Position numbers and translations under genes: made by a program
The notes under the pieces: generated by a model
What the model was told of the DNA's origin: nothing
Seen by the model: only the letters and a program-made list of their open reading frames with translations
Database searches by the model: none
Shown here: positions 49,529 through 58,505 of the stretch, one piece after another
Position numbering within the stretch: the first letter of the stretch is position 1
Layout: each line of letters begins with the position of its first letter
Source: Mobilicoccus pelagius NBRC 104925
Lineage (GTDB): Bacteria > Actinomycetota > Actinomycetes > Actinomycetales > Dermatophilaceae
Reading direction: 5' to 3'
Assembly: GCF_000247995.1 (NCBI RefSeq)
Contig: NZ_BAFE01000061.1
Location: 18,395-82,394 of the forward strand
Length of the DNA: 64,000 bases

Positions 49529-49572
49529 GTGCGGTCACTCCTCGTGGGGTGGGCGGTGCAGCCGCCGGGAAC

Positions 49573-50604
49573 TCAGGCGCCGGCGCCCGCGGCGAGGCGT
49601 GCACGTCCGCGTCGTTCGGCGGCGTCGACGAGGCTCCCGCCCGGTCCGGCCTCCGCGACGAGGTCGAGGACGCGGTCCCCGATGGCGTCGACGGCCTCGG
49701 CCAGCCGCTCGTCGGTCCAGCCCATGGCCCGGGCGTGTTCGTGGATCACCCCGCCCGCGTTGGCGACGTAGTCGGGGACGAACGTGATGCCGCGGGCGAG
49801 GAGCGCGGCGTCGATGTCGGGCCCGTCGAGGGTGTCGTTCGCGGCACCGGCGACGAGTCGGCAGCGCAGCTGCGGGACGACGTCGGCGGTGACGACCCGG
49901 GCGATCGCGGCGGGAGCGAAGACGTCGCACTCGGTCGTCGCGATCTCCGAGGTGGGGACGGCGCGTCCGCCGAGCTCGGCCGCGAGGGTCTCGGCGCGGT
50001 TCGCGTCGACGTCGGCGAGGACGAGCTCTCCGCCGTCGGCGGCCACGAGGCGCGCGAGTTCCCCACCGACGGCGCCGACGCCCTGGACGGCGACACGGAC
50101 GCCGGAGAGGTCCGGGGAGTCGAGGACACCGCGGACGGCCGCGCGCATCGCCGCGTACACGCCGCGGGCGGTCCACGGGGAGGGGTCGGCGTCGGCGCAG
50201 TACACGGTGGCGCCGCGCTCGCGGACGACGGACATGTCGGCGAGGGTCGTCGCCATGTCGACGCCGGGGATGTAGCGCCCGTTCGTCCGGGCGACCGCGT
50301 CGCCGAACGCCTCGAAGAGTCGTCGGCGTGCGTCGCCCTCAAGGCCCCGGCCGTCGGCGACGATGACGGACTTCGCTCCGCCGTAGGGGAGTTCGGCGAG
50401 GGCGTGCTTGAACGTCATCGCCCGGGCGAGGCGCTGGGCCTCCTCGATCGCGGCGGCGGGGGTGGGGTAGGGCCGCATCCGCACCCCGCCGAACCCGGGG
50501 CCGAGGGTGAGGTCGTCGAGGGCGATGACGGCACGGAGACCGGCGTCGGGGTCGCTCACGGTGATGACCTGGTGGGAGGTGAAGGGGTCGAGGTGCGTCT
50601 CCAT
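49573..50604 (-). CDS. Glu/Leu/Phe/Val dehydrogenase family enzyme (leucine dehydrogenase-like)
   Basis: A 343-residue amino-acid dehydrogenase. The catalytic lysine region reads LAELPYGGAKSVIVADGRGL, the nucleotide-binding loop is VAVQGVGAVGGELARLVA, and VAGAANDTL with VPDYVANAGGVIHEHAR is characteristic. It interconverts an amino acid and its 2-oxo acid with NAD. The ATG has no ribosome-binding site; TACGGT lies six bases upstream, suggesting a leaderless transcript. It stands alone between the NTF2-like gene and the divergent CCA gene. Branched-chain substrates are likely but unproven. Confidence 0.87.
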   Translation of the reverse strand: METHLDPFTSHQVITVSDPDAGLRAVIALDDLTLGPGFGGVRMRPYPTPAAAIEEAQRLARAMTFKHALAELPYGGAKSVIVADGRGLEGDARRRLFEAFGDAVARTNGRYIPGVDMATTLADMSVVRERGATVYCADADPSPWTARGVYAAMRAAVRGVLDSPDLSGVRVAVQGVGAVGGELARLVAADGGELVLADVDANRAETLAAELGGRAVPTSEIATTECDVFAPAAIARVVTADVVPQLRCRLVAGAANDTLDGPDIDAALLARGITFVPDYVANAGGVIHEHARAMGWTDERLAEAVDAIGDRVLDLVAEAGPGGSLVDAAERRGRARLAAGAGA

Positions 50605-50610
50605 CCCGTC

Positions 50611-50616
50611 ACCGTA
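50611..50616 (-). promoter_or_regulatory. -10 box of a leaderless dehydrogenase transcript
   Basis: On the minus strand TACGGT stands six bases before the ATG at 50604, at the spacing expected when transcription starts at the start codon. Confidence 0.45.
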
Positions 50617-50741
50617 GGGCGCGCGAGGGTGTCGTGGGCGGTGCGGAGACGGCCCGTCGTGGCGGGGCGCCCGGGGCGACAGGTGGGGTCCGTCCCCGGC
50701 CGCGCGCCGTGCCCGTCGACGACGTGGGGGCCGCGGGCCCC

Positions 50742-50747
50742 TAGGCT
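50742..50747 (+). promoter_or_regulatory. -10 box of the CCA-enzyme gene
   Basis: TAGGCT lies eight bases before the GTG start at 50756, and no ribosome-binding site is present, so the transcript is probably leaderless. Confidence 0.45.
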
Positions 50748-50755
50748 TGGGCCTC

Positions 50756-52219
50756 GTGTCCGCGAACCTCGATGCCCTCCTGCGCCAGGCCACCGGCCGG
50801 CTCGCGCCCGTACTGCCCCTGCTCGGTGATCTCGGTGCCGCGTTCACCGCGGCCGGTCACGAGCTCGCGCTCGTCGGCGGGCCGGTGCGGGACGCGTTCC
50901 TCGGGCGGGAGAGTCACGACCTCGATCTCACGACGTCGGCGATGCCGGACGAGACGGAGCGGATCCTCGCGGCGTGGGGGGACGCGACGTGGGACATGGG
51001 TCGGGAGTTCGGCACGATCGGTGCGCGGCGGGGGGCGACCGTCGTCGAGGTGACGACGTACCGGGCCGACGCCTACGACGGGCAGACCCGCAAGCCGGTC
51101 GTCGCGTTCGGGGAGAACCTCGACGACGACCTCGTGCGGCGGGACTTCACGGTGAACGCGATGGCGTTGCGGCTTCCCGACCTGCAGTTCGTCGACCCGC
51201 ACGGGGGTCTGGAGGACCTCGCGGGGCGTCGTCTGCGGACGCCCGGTGCGGCGGAGGTGTCGTTCGGGGACGACCCGTTGCGGATGATGCGGGCCGCTCG
51301 GTTCGCCGCGCAGCTCGGGTTCGACGTGGCGCCGGAGGTGCGCACGGCGATGACGGAGATGGCGACGTCGCTCGGCATCGTCTCGGCCGAGCGGATCCGT
51401 GACGAGTTCTCCAAGCTCATGCTCGCGGCGGACCCGGTGACGGGTCTGCGGCTCCTCGTCGACACGGGTCTCGCGGACGTCATGCTGCCGGAGCTGTCGG
51501 TGATGCGGGAGACGGTCGACGAGCACCGCCGTCACAAGGACGTCTACGAGCACTCGCTCACGGTGCTGCGTCAGGCGATCGCGCTCGAGGGGCCGCACGA
51601 CGGCCCGCCGGAGAGCGTGCCCGGGCCCGATCTCGTGCTGCGGCTCGCGGCGATCCTCCACGACATCGGCAAGCCGGCGACGCGTCGGTTCGAGCCGGAC
51701 GGCGGCGTGACGTTCCATCACCACGAGGTCGTGGGCGCGAAGATGGCGGCCAAGCGGCTGCGGGCGTTGCGGTACGACAAGGAGACCGTCAAGGCGGTGA
51801 GCCGGCTCGTCGAGCTGCACCTGCGCTTCCACGGGTACGGCAGCGGCGAGTGGACGGATTCGGCGGTGCGTCGGTACGTCACGGACGCCGGTCCGCTCCT
51901 CACGCGGCTGCACCGCCTCACCCGGGCCGACTGCACGACGCGCAACCGGCGCAAGGCGGAGACGTTGCGGCGCACGTACGACTCGCTCGAGGCGCGCATC
52001 GAGACGCTCATGGACGCCGAGGAGCTCAAGAAGGTGCGGCCGGAGCTCGACGGCAACGAGATCGGGGAGATCCTCGGCATCTCCCCGGGCCCGGTGCTCG
52101 GGCGGGCGTACAAGCACCTGTTGTCGGTGCGGCTCGATCAGGGCCCGATCGGCAAGGACGCGGCCCGCGAGGAGCTCCTCGCGTGGTGGGCGAAGCGGCC
52201 GGAGTCCGCGGCGGACTGA
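50756..52219 (+). CDS. cca: CCA tRNA nucleotidyltransferase
   Basis: A 487-residue enzyme that adds CCA to tRNA 3' ends. The class II nucleotidyltransferase head has LVGGPVRDAFLGRESHDLDL and FTVNAMALRLPD; the RNA-binding domain follows (DDPLRMMRAARFAAQLGF). A C-terminal HD domain contains LAAILHDIGKPATRRFEP and HHHEVVGAKMA. GTG 50756 is the start; an overlapping TTG at 50747 coincides with the -10 box. It adjoins the murJ/NUDIX block, its usual actinobacterial context, on the opposite strand. Neither 3'-terminal A of the CCA end of the two tRNA genes above is encoded, which fits need for this enzyme. Confidence 0.95.
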   Translation: MSANLDALLRQATGRLAPVLPLLGDLGAAFTAAGHELALVGGPVRDAFLGRESHDLDLTTSAMPDETERILAAWGDATWDMGREFGTIGARRGATVVEVTTYRADAYDGQTRKPVVAFGENLDDDLVRRDFTVNAMALRLPDLQFVDPHGGLEDLAGRRLRTPGAAEVSFGDDPLRMMRAARFAAQLGFDVAPEVRTAMTEMATSLGIVSAERIRDEFSKLMLAADPVTGLRLLVDTGLADVMLPELSVMRETVDEHRRHKDVYEHSLTVLRQAIALEGPHDGPPESVPGPDLVLRLAAILHDIGKPATRRFEPDGGVTFHHHEVVGAKMAAKRLRALRYDKETVKAVSRLVELHLRFHGYGSGEWTDSAVRRYVTDAGPLLTRLHRLTRADCTTRNRRKAETLRRTYDSLEARIETLMDAEELKKVRPELDGNEIGEILGISPGPVLGRAYKHLLSVRLDQGPIGKDAAREELLAWWAKRPESAAD

Positions 52220-52393
52220 TCCCCACGGGCGGATCCGGCGTGCTCGCGCCGGTGTTCGCTCACCGTCGGGCTTCAGGAATCGGGGCGTCCTCGCCGATAG
52301 GAGGGGTGGAGCGCCGCGGTGCGTGTCGTCGGGGAGCGTTCAGGGACGCGGCTTACTCTGACCCGCATCGACCCCCCGGTGGAAGAGGATCGC

Positions 52394-54748
52394 GTGAGTT
52401 CACCGACCGGACGCATACGAGTGGTGACCCCGCCGCGCAAGAGGGGCTGGCGGCGCCTGTTCTCGATCAAGGCGTGGCTGCTCGTCCTGAGCCTCGGCGT
52501 GCTGGCCGTCGCGGCCGTCGTCGCCGTGGCGTACGTGCTCGTCGACGTGCCGGACCCGAACTCGGACGCGCGGAGCCAGACGTCGATCGTGTACTTCGCC
52601 GACGGGAAGACGGAGATGGCGCGCATCAGCGCCGTCGACCGGGAGGCCGTGCCGTTGAGCGAGGTGCCGGAGACGATGCGGCACGCGATCCTCGCGGCGG
52701 AGGACCGGAGTTTCTACGAGAACCCGGGCATCTCCCTGACCGGCATCGGTCGGGCCGTGTGGGCGATGGTGTCGGGCGGGCCGACGCAGGGCGGGTCGAC
52801 GATCACGCAGCAGTACGTGAAGAACTACTTCCTCACGCAGGACCAGACGTTCTCCCGCAAGGGCAAGGAACTCGTCATCTCGTTGAAGATCGAGCAGGAG
52901 CTCACGAAGGACGAGATCCTCCGCGACTACCTCAACACGATCTACTTCGGTCGCGGCGCGTACGGCATCCAGGCGGCCTCGCGGGCGTATTTCGACAAGC
53001 CGGCCTCGGAGCTCGACCTCGCGGAGAGCGCGTTCCTCGCCTCGGTCGTGCGGGGCCCGTCGCTCTACGACCCGGCGAACGGGGCGAAGGCGAAGAAGAG
53101 CGTCGCGGCCCGCATGGACTACGTCCTCGACGGCATGGTCGAGGAGGGGTGGCTGTCGACGGCGCGTCGAGGGCGGGTGCGGTTCCCGGAGGTGCAGGAC
53201 CCGAAGCCGCGGCGCGAGAAGTCGGGCCCGAACGGGTATCTCGTGCAGATGGTCAAGGACGAGCTCGTCGCGAAGGTGGGGTTGTCCCCCGACGAGGTCG
53301 ACATGGGTGGTCTGCGCATCACGACGACGATCGACCAGCAGCGACAGACGGACGCGATCCGGGCGGTGGAGAACAATCTCCCGACGCCGCGGGTGCGGAC
53401 GGGTCTCGTCTCCCTCAAGCCGGGCGACGGCGCGATCATGGCGCTCTACGGCGGGGCGAACGCGACGACGCAGCCGTACAACGCGGCGACGCAGGCGCAG
53501 CTCCAGGGCGGGTCGACGTTCAAGGTGTTCACGCTGGTGGCGGCCCTCGAGAAGGGGATCGCCACGACGAGTTCGTACGACGGCAACTCCCCGCGGTACT
53601 TCGAGGCGTTCAAGGGTGGCGGCAACCCGAGCGGTCGGGTGCAGAACTACGGTGACGCCTCGCTCGGGTGGATCGATCTGCGCACGGCGACGGCGAAGTC
53701 GGCGAACACCGTGTACGCGCAGCTCAACGTCGACGTGGGCCCGCAGCGCACCGTCGATGCGGCGGTGCGGATGGGGCTGCCGCAGGACACCCTCGGCCTC
53801 GACGACAACCCGGCGAACGTGTTCGGCACGGCCTCCCCGCACGTCATCGACATGGCGAAGGCGTACGCGACGCTCGCGGCGGGGGGCGTGCGGGCGGAGC
53901 CGTACATCATTCGCAAGGTCGAACCTGCGGAGGGCGTGGCCGACAGCATCGACCCGTATACGGCGCAGCCGGTGACGGAGCAGGTCCTCGACAAGGACGT
54001 CGTCGCCGACACGGTCGACGCGATGCGTCAGGTCGTCCTCCGCGGTACGGCACAGAAGGCGCAAGCGATCGGTCGGCCTGCGGCGGGGAAGACGGGCACG
54101 ACCGACGAGAACCGTGCCGTGTGGTTCGACGGGTTCACCCCGGACGTCGCGACGGCCGTAGGCATGTACCTGCCCGACGCCCAGGGCAATGCGGTGCCGA
54201 TGCGGGGCGCGGGTCTCGGCAGCGGCGTCACCGGCGGGTCCTACCCCGTCGACGTGTGGACGTCGTACATGCGGCGGGCCGTCGAGGGGACGCCGTACAC
54301 GGACTTCCCCGGGCGCGCCGGCGTCGGCCGTGAGGACTCCCCCTCCGAGGAGGAGACCAGCGCCCCCGAGCCGTCGCAGCCGGAGCAGACGGAGGAGTGG
54401 CCCTCCCCGACCCCGACGCCGGAGGAGACGACGCCCGGCGAGACGTGGTCGCCGACGGACGTGCCCGGGGATCCGGCGACGAGCGACGACGGGTTCGGCG
54501 ACGAGCCCGGCGACGGGTCGCAGGGTGGGCAGGGCGACCCCGGCGGCGATCCGGATCAGGGCGGGCAGGGTGACGCCCCGGCCGGAGACGGCGGCGACGC
54601 GGCCGGTGACGCCGCGGGCGACGGAGAGGGTGACGCCTACGGCATCGCCCCACCCGAGGACACCACGTGGTGGAAACGGGAACACGCGTGGGGACGTCCC
54701 GCCACGCGCGAACCGGCGTTCGCGGTGCTCGCGGCGAGCGCCACGTAG
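52394..54748 (+). CDS. Class A penicillin-binding protein (transglycosylase/transpeptidase)
   Basis: A 784-residue bifunctional peptidoglycan synthase. A short cytoplasmic part is followed by one helix (AWLLVLSLGVLAVAAVVAVA). The GT51 domain shows AILAAEDRSFYENPGISLTG, TQGGSTITQQYVKNYFLTQD and LRDYLNTIYFGRGAYGIQAA. The transpeptidase has the serine motif GGSTFKVFT, SAN, and GKTGTTDEN. The last 120 residues are a disordered Pro/Glu/Gly/Asp tail. GTG 52394 follows GGAAGAGGATCGC; a longer frame upstream is possible. A TACTCT hexamer at 52354 may be its -10 box. Confidence 0.93.
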   Translation: MSSPTGRIRVVTPPRKRGWRRLFSIKAWLLVLSLGVLAVAAVVAVAYVLVDVPDPNSDARSQTSIVYFADGKTEMARISAVDREAVPLSEVPETMRHAILAAEDRSFYENPGISLTGIGRAVWAMVSGGPTQGGSTITQQYVKNYFLTQDQTFSRKGKELVISLKIEQELTKDEILRDYLNTIYFGRGAYGIQAASRAYFDKPASELDLAESAFLASVVRGPSLYDPANGAKAKKSVAARMDYVLDGMVEEGWLSTARRGRVRFPEVQDPKPRREKSGPNGYLVQMVKDELVAKVGLSPDEVDMGGLRITTTIDQQRQTDAIRAVENNLPTPRVRTGLVSLKPGDGAIMALYGGANATTQPYNAATQAQLQGGSTFKVFTLVAALEKGIATTSSYDGNSPRYFEAFKGGGNPSGRVQNYGDASLGWIDLRTATAKSANTVYAQLNVDVGPQRTVDAAVRMGLPQDTLGLDDNPANVFGTASPHVIDMAKAYATLAAGGVRAEPYIIRKVEPAEGVADSIDPYTAQPVTEQVLDKDVVADTVDAMRQVVLRGTAQKAQAIGRPAAGKTGTTDENRAVWFDGFTPDVATAVGMYLPDAQGNAVPMRGAGLGSGVTGGSYPVDVWTSYMRRAVEGTPYTDFPGRAGVGREDSPSEEETSAPEPSQPEQTEEWPSPTPTPEETTPGETWSPTDVPGDPATSDDGFGDEPGDGSQGGQGDPGGDPDQGGQGDAPAGDGGDAAGDAAGDGEGDAYGIAPPEDTTWWKREHAWGRPATREPAFAVLAASAT

Positions 54749-54751
54749 CCT
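54746..54751 (+). promoter_or_regulatory. -10 box of the GT87-like gene
   Basis: TAGCCT lies six bases before the ATG at 54758 and overlaps the stop region of the penicillin-binding-protein gene; no ribosome-binding site is present. Confidence 0.4.
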
Positions 54752-54757
54752 TCGTTC

Positions 54758-56134
54758 ATGGCCTCGATCGTCACGCCACCGCCCGACCCGGCCGACCCGG
54801 AGGACCCGGTGGCGCGACTCGCCACGGGGGTCGTCGGCGGTCCCCGAGGGAGGTACGCGGCGCCTCTCCCGAGCGGTCCGTACCGTCTCGTACTCGCGGG
54901 GGCGTTGTCGTTCGGGGCGTGCGTGACGCTGCTCCTCGGGTTCCTCCAGAAGAGCTATTGCGTCCGCTACGGGTGGGGGGCGCCGCAGGTCTACCACAAG
55001 GCCTGTTACTCCGATCTGCCGTCGTTCGCGGGCAGTGTCGGCGGCGGCGGCCTGCCCTACGACGCGGGGTCGGCGCTCGCCGAACCGCTCGGCGTCGGCG
55101 CCGTCCTCCGGTTGCTGTCGGTGGTCGTCCCTGCGGCGGGGTTCGAACGTCAACAGGGGATGTTCGTCGCGTGGGCGATCACGGCGGCGCTGCTCCTCGT
55201 CGCCACCGTCGTCGCCACGGTGTTCACGTGCCGTACCCGTCCCGTGCGGGCCGCGCACGTCGCGTTCGCGCCGGTGGTCGCCACGGCGGCGCTCGTCTCC
55301 CTCGACCTCGTCGGGGTGGCGCTCACTGCGGTCGCGTTGTGGCTGTGGAGTCGCGAGCGGCTCACGCCTGCAGGCATCGTCCTCGGCCTCGCGATCGTCA
55401 CCCGCACGTACCCCCTCCTCGTCCTCGTCGTCCTCGCGCTCCTCGCCCTGCGCGCCGGGGCGCTTCGGGCGTGGGCGCGCACGGCCGGTGTCGCGGTCGT
55501 CACGGCCGTCCTCCTCCTCGTCGCCGCGGCGGTCGTCCACGGCAGGGGTGTCCTCACCCCCTACCAGGTGTGGCTCGGGGCGGAGGCCCAGCTCGGTTCC
55601 CCGTGGTATCTGGGCACTCTCGCCGACCGGCCCGTCCCGCTCGGGGTGCTCACGCTCCTCACGATGATCGGGTGGCTCCTCGCCGTCGGTGCGGGCGCCC
55701 TCCTCACCCTCGCCGCGCCGGTCCGTCCCCGCATCGGGGAGATCGTGATCGTCGTCCTCGTCCTCGTCCTCCTCACCGGCAAGTCCCTCCCGCCGCAGTC
55801 GTCGCTGTGGCTCGTGCCGTTCGTCGCGCTCGCGGGGCTGCGGTGGCGCGACCATCTGATGTGGGCCGCCACGGAGGTGTGCTATTTCGTCGCGGTGTGG
55901 CTGTACCTCGGTGGTCTCGACGACGTCACGGCCGCGCTGCCCGAGTCCTGGTACGCCGTGTTCCTCGTCCTGCGGCTCGGGGGTCTGCTGTGGCTCGGGG
56001 CCGCCGCGGCCCGGCAGGCGATGCGACGACCGGCGCACACGGCCCTCGACCTCGCCGTCCACCGTGACGACGACGACACCGCCGGGCCGATGACGGGCCG
56101 GCGCGACGCGGTCGTCGTCCGGTACGCCCACTGA
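54758..56134 (+). CDS. GT87-like membrane glycosyltransferase (mannosyltransferase family)
   Basis: A 458-residue membrane protein with about ten hydrophobic segments, resembling the DUF2029/GT87 polyprenol-phosphate-dependent mannosyltransferases. An N-terminal Pro-rich segment precedes the first helix (YRLVLAGALSFGACVTLLLG); LPYDAGSAL and a helix-rich core follow, and the C terminus is hydrophilic. The catalytic acidic residue cannot be assigned with confidence. It lies directly downstream of the penicillin-binding protein. A role in a cell-envelope glycan is probable. Confidence 0.72.
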   Translation: MASIVTPPPDPADPEDPVARLATGVVGGPRGRYAAPLPSGPYRLVLAGALSFGACVTLLLGFLQKSYCVRYGWGAPQVYHKACYSDLPSFAGSVGGGGLPYDAGSALAEPLGVGAVLRLLSVVVPAAGFERQQGMFVAWAITAALLLVATVVATVFTCRTRPVRAAHVAFAPVVATAALVSLDLVGVALTAVALWLWSRERLTPAGIVLGLAIVTRTYPLLVLVVLALLALRAGALRAWARTAGVAVVTAVLLLVAAAVVHGRGVLTPYQVWLGAEAQLGSPWYLGTLADRPVPLGVLTLLTMIGWLLAVGAGALLTLAAPVRPRIGEIVIVVLVLVLLTGKSLPPQSSLWLVPFVALAGLRWRDHLMWAATEVCYFVAVWLYLGGLDDVTAALPESWYAVFLVLRLGGLLWLGAAAARQAMRRPAHTALDLAVHRDDDDTAGPMTGRRDAVVVRYAH

Positions 56135-56238
56135 CGTCCGCTGCGCCGACGGCGCCCACGACCGCTCCACGGGATGCTCGCAGCGGGCGGGCGGTGTGGG
56201 GCTGTGGACGACGATTCGGCGTGCGTCAACCCGCCCGG

Positions 56239-56244
56239 TAGGCT
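56239..56244 (+). promoter_or_regulatory. Candidate rpsF operon -10 box
   Basis: TAGGCT stands about 120 bases before the rpsF start and would give an untranslated leader of about 110 bases. The -35 match is poor. Confidence 0.35.
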
Positions 56245-56315
56245 GGAGTCATCTCGCCGCTCGACCCGCCCCTTCCTCGGTCGGGTCCGGGTGGCCGGGA
56301 CGCTGCAACCCTCCT

Positions 56316-56334
56316 GTCACGGAAGGACCGTGAC
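56316..56334 (+). promoter_or_regulatory. Leader hairpin before rpsF
   Basis: GTCACGG (56316-56322) pairs exactly with CCGTGAC (56328-56334) around AAGGA. It lies 31 bases before the rpsF start. In other bacteria S6 and S18 bind an rpsF-leader structure; whether this hairpin is part of such a site is not clear. Confidence 0.35.
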
Positions 56335-56364
56335 CGCCAAGACCGAAGGAGGTGGGTTACCCGC

Positions 56365-56655
56365 ATGCGTCAGTACGAACTCATGATGATCCTCGACCCC
56401 GAGGTGGACGACCGCCAGGTCGCCCCGACGCTCGAGCGCTTCCTCACCGTCGTGAAGAACCACAACGGCACCATCGACAACATCGACCTCATGGGCCGTC
56501 GTCGTCTCGCCTACGACATCAAGAAGAAGTCCGAGGGCATCTACGTCGTCGTCAACTTCACCGCCGAGCCGGACACGGCCAAGGAACTCGACCGTCAGCT
56601 GGGCCTCAGCGAGCAGGTGCTCCGCACCAAGCTGCTGCGCCCCAACGCGGCCTGA
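56365..56655 (+). CDS. rpsF: 30S ribosomal protein S6
   Basis: A 96-residue ribosomal protein of standard length; [40 protein letters not shown] and the [13 protein letters not shown] end are typical. It binds S18 at the platform of the small subunit. The ribosome-binding site GGAGGT is 12 bases from the ATG, a little far. It heads the rpsF-ssb-rpsR-rplI operon. Confidence 0.97.
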   Translation: MRQYELMMILDPEVDDRQVAPTLERFLTVVKNHNGTIDNIDLMGRRRLAYDIKKKSEGIYVVVNFTAEPDTAKELDRQLGLSEQVLRTKLLRPNAA

Positions 56656-56729
56656 GGTCCACGCACCGCTGATCGACCAGGTCCGACCCGTTCGGGCCGG
56701 CGCCCCATCCACGCGAGAGGATCCCCTCA

Positions 56730-57323
56730 ATGGCAGGCGAGACCGTCATCACCGTCATCGGCAACCTCGTTGCCGACCCGGAGCTGCGCTTCACCCCCTC
56801 GGGTGCGGCGGTCGCGAACTTCCGTATCGCCTCCACGCCCCGCACGTTCGATCGTCAGACGAACGAGTGGAAGGACGGTGAGGCACTGTTCCTCACCTGC
56901 TCCGCGTGGCGCGACATGGCCGAGAACGTCGCCGAGTCCCTCACCCGGGGTTCGCGCGTCATCGTCTCGGGCCGCCTGAAGTCTCGGTCGTACGAGACCA
57001 AGGAGGGCGAGAAGCGCACGGTCATGGAGCTCGACGTCGACGAGATCGGCCCTTCCCTCAAGTACGCCACGGCCAAGGTCACCAAGACCTCGCGTGGTGG
57101 CGGCGGCGGGGGCGGATTCTCCGGCGGTGGCGGCGGCGGGTTCTCCGGCGGTGGCCAGCAGGGCGGCAACGCCGGCGGCGGTGGCTGGGGCGGCGGCGGT
57201 GGTCAGGGCGGTTCCCGCCCGGACGCCGACCCGTGGGCCCAGGGGCCGAGCGCCGGTGGCGGCCAGGGCGGCGGCAACGCCGGCTGGGGCCAGGCGCCGT
57301 CCTACGACGAGCCCCCGTTCTGA
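56730..57323 (+). CDS. ssb: Single-stranded DNA-binding protein
   Basis: A 197-residue SSB. The OB fold (residues 1-115) begins [20 protein letters not shown] and includes [20 protein letters not shown]. The linker is glycine-rich, and the acidic tip ends DEPPF, the segment that binds partner proteins. ATG 56730 follows GAGAGGATCCCC. It lies between rpsF and rpsR, the conserved order. Confidence 0.96.
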   Translation: MAGETVITVIGNLVADPELRFTPSGAAVANFRIASTPRTFDRQTNEWKDGEALFLTCSAWRDMAENVAESLTRGSRVIVSGRLKSRSYETKEGEKRTVMELDVDEIGPSLKYATAKVTKTSRGGGGGGGFSGGGGGGFSGGGQQGGNAGGGGWGGGGGQGGSRPDADPWAQGPSAGGGQGGGNAGWGQAPSYDEPPF

Positions 57324-57510
57324 TCCGAGCCCGATCCGGTCGGTCGTCGTCCCGACGGCCTCGGTCGGTCGTTCCTCGCGACCCGGCATCCGTGCCGGTG
57401 TCGCCTCCGGCGGAGACCTCTCCGCCACCCGGGGCATGAGCCCCGGACCCATCTGAGTACGACCCCATCCCGGAGCACCCTCCGGGCTCTCACGAGAGGA
57501 GAGCACCACG

Positions 57511-57747
57511 ATGGCGAAGCCCGTTGTGCGCAAGCCCAAGAAGAAGGCCAACCCGCTGAAGGCGGCGAAGGTCGAGAACATCGACTACAAGGACACGACC
57601 CTGCTGCGCAAGTTCATCTCGGACCGCGGCAAGATCCGTGCCCGTCGCGTCACCGGTGTGTCCGTGCAGGAGCAGCGTCTCATCGCGAAGGCCGTCAAGA
57701 ACGCCCGCGAGGTGGCCCTGCTGCCCTACTCCAGCTCGGCTCGCTGA
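57511..57747 (+). CDS. rpsR: 30S ribosomal protein S18 (cysteine-free form)
   Basis: A 78-residue S18. The core [20 protein letters not shown] and the end [10 protein letters not shown] are conserved. The CxxC pair found in zinc-binding S18 near the N terminus is absent ([14 protein letters not shown]), so this is the zinc-independent form, even though it lies in the main rpsF-ssb-rpsR-rplI operon. ATG 57511 follows GAGAGGAGAGCACC. Confidence 0.97.
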   Translation: MAKPVVRKPKKKANPLKAAKVENIDYKDTTLLRKFISDRGKIRARRVTGVSVQEQRLIAKAVKNAREVALLPYSSSAR

Positions 57748-57778
57748 GTCCGACCGGTCTGAGAGAAGGAGACACATC

Positions 57779-58222
57779 ATGAAGCTCATCCTCACGAACG
57801 AGGTCACCGGCCTCGGTTCGGCGGGCGACGTCGTCGAGGTCAAGGACGGTTACGGCCGTAACTTCCTCCTCCCGCGTGGTCTCGCCACCCCGTGGTCCCG
57901 CGGTGGCCAGAAGCAGGTCGACGCGCTCCGCAAGGCGCGCGAGGCCCGCGTCATCGCCTCGCTCGAGGACGCCAAGGGCGTCAAGGGCCAGCTCGAGGCC
58001 CGCACCCTCACGATCACCGCGCACGCGTCCGACGCCGGTCGCCTGTTCGGTGCCATCAGCCAGGCCGAGGTCGCCGAGGCGGCCAAGGCCGAGGGCGTGA
58101 CGATCGACCGTCGCACGGTCGAGTTCCCCACCCCGATCAAGAGCACGGGCGAGCACACCGCACTGGTGCGCCTCCACCCCGAGGTCTCGGCCACGGTGAA
58201 GATCAACGTCGTCGCCGGCTGA
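57779..58222 (+). CDS. rplI: 50S ribosomal protein L9
   Basis: A 147-residue L9 of standard length: [20 protein letters not shown], then the central helix and a C-terminal domain with [23 protein letters not shown] 57779 follows AGAAGGAGACACATC. It closes the operon; a stem-loop follows. Confidence 0.97.
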   Translation: MKLILTNEVTGLGSAGDVVEVKDGYGRNFLLPRGLATPWSRGGQKQVDALRKAREARVIASLEDAKGVKGQLEARTLTITAHASDAGRLFGAISQAEVAEAAKAEGVTIDRRTVEFPTPIKSTGEHTALVRLHPEVSATVKINVVAG

Positions 58223-58242
58223 GTCCGCGCCGATTCGCACGT

Positions 58243-58279
58243 CGTCCCCGTCCCCCGGTTCTGCCGGGCGGCGGGGACG
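58243..58279 (+). terminator. Terminator of the rpsF-rplI operon
   Basis: CGTCCCCG (58243-58250) pairs with CGGGGACG (58272-58279), with a second inner stem of CCCGG and CCGGG around TTCTG. It starts 20 bases after the rplI stop. Confidence 0.65.
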
Positions 58280-58505
58280 TCGTCGTCTCCGGGGGCGTGA
58301 CGTCGGTCTGGGCCGGGGCCCGGGTCTCGACGGATGCGAGCGTCCTCGCATGAGACGCCCCGAGGCCGGCGGGCGCCGTCGGCCCCGGCGGGGGGCGGCG
58401 CGGACGTCGTCACGGCGTGAGGCCGGGGGGCGATGCCGGAGCGACGCCGGGTGGTTCTCCACCGCACTCCCGCCGGTGGGTTCGCGTCCGGGCACCCGGA
58501 TGTCG

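Noticed and set aside
49398..49572. A possible protein fragment in the Arg/Pro-rich frames around the 16-base repeat
   Set aside because: The frames are produced by the repeat itself and differ between copies; no start with a ribosome-binding site.
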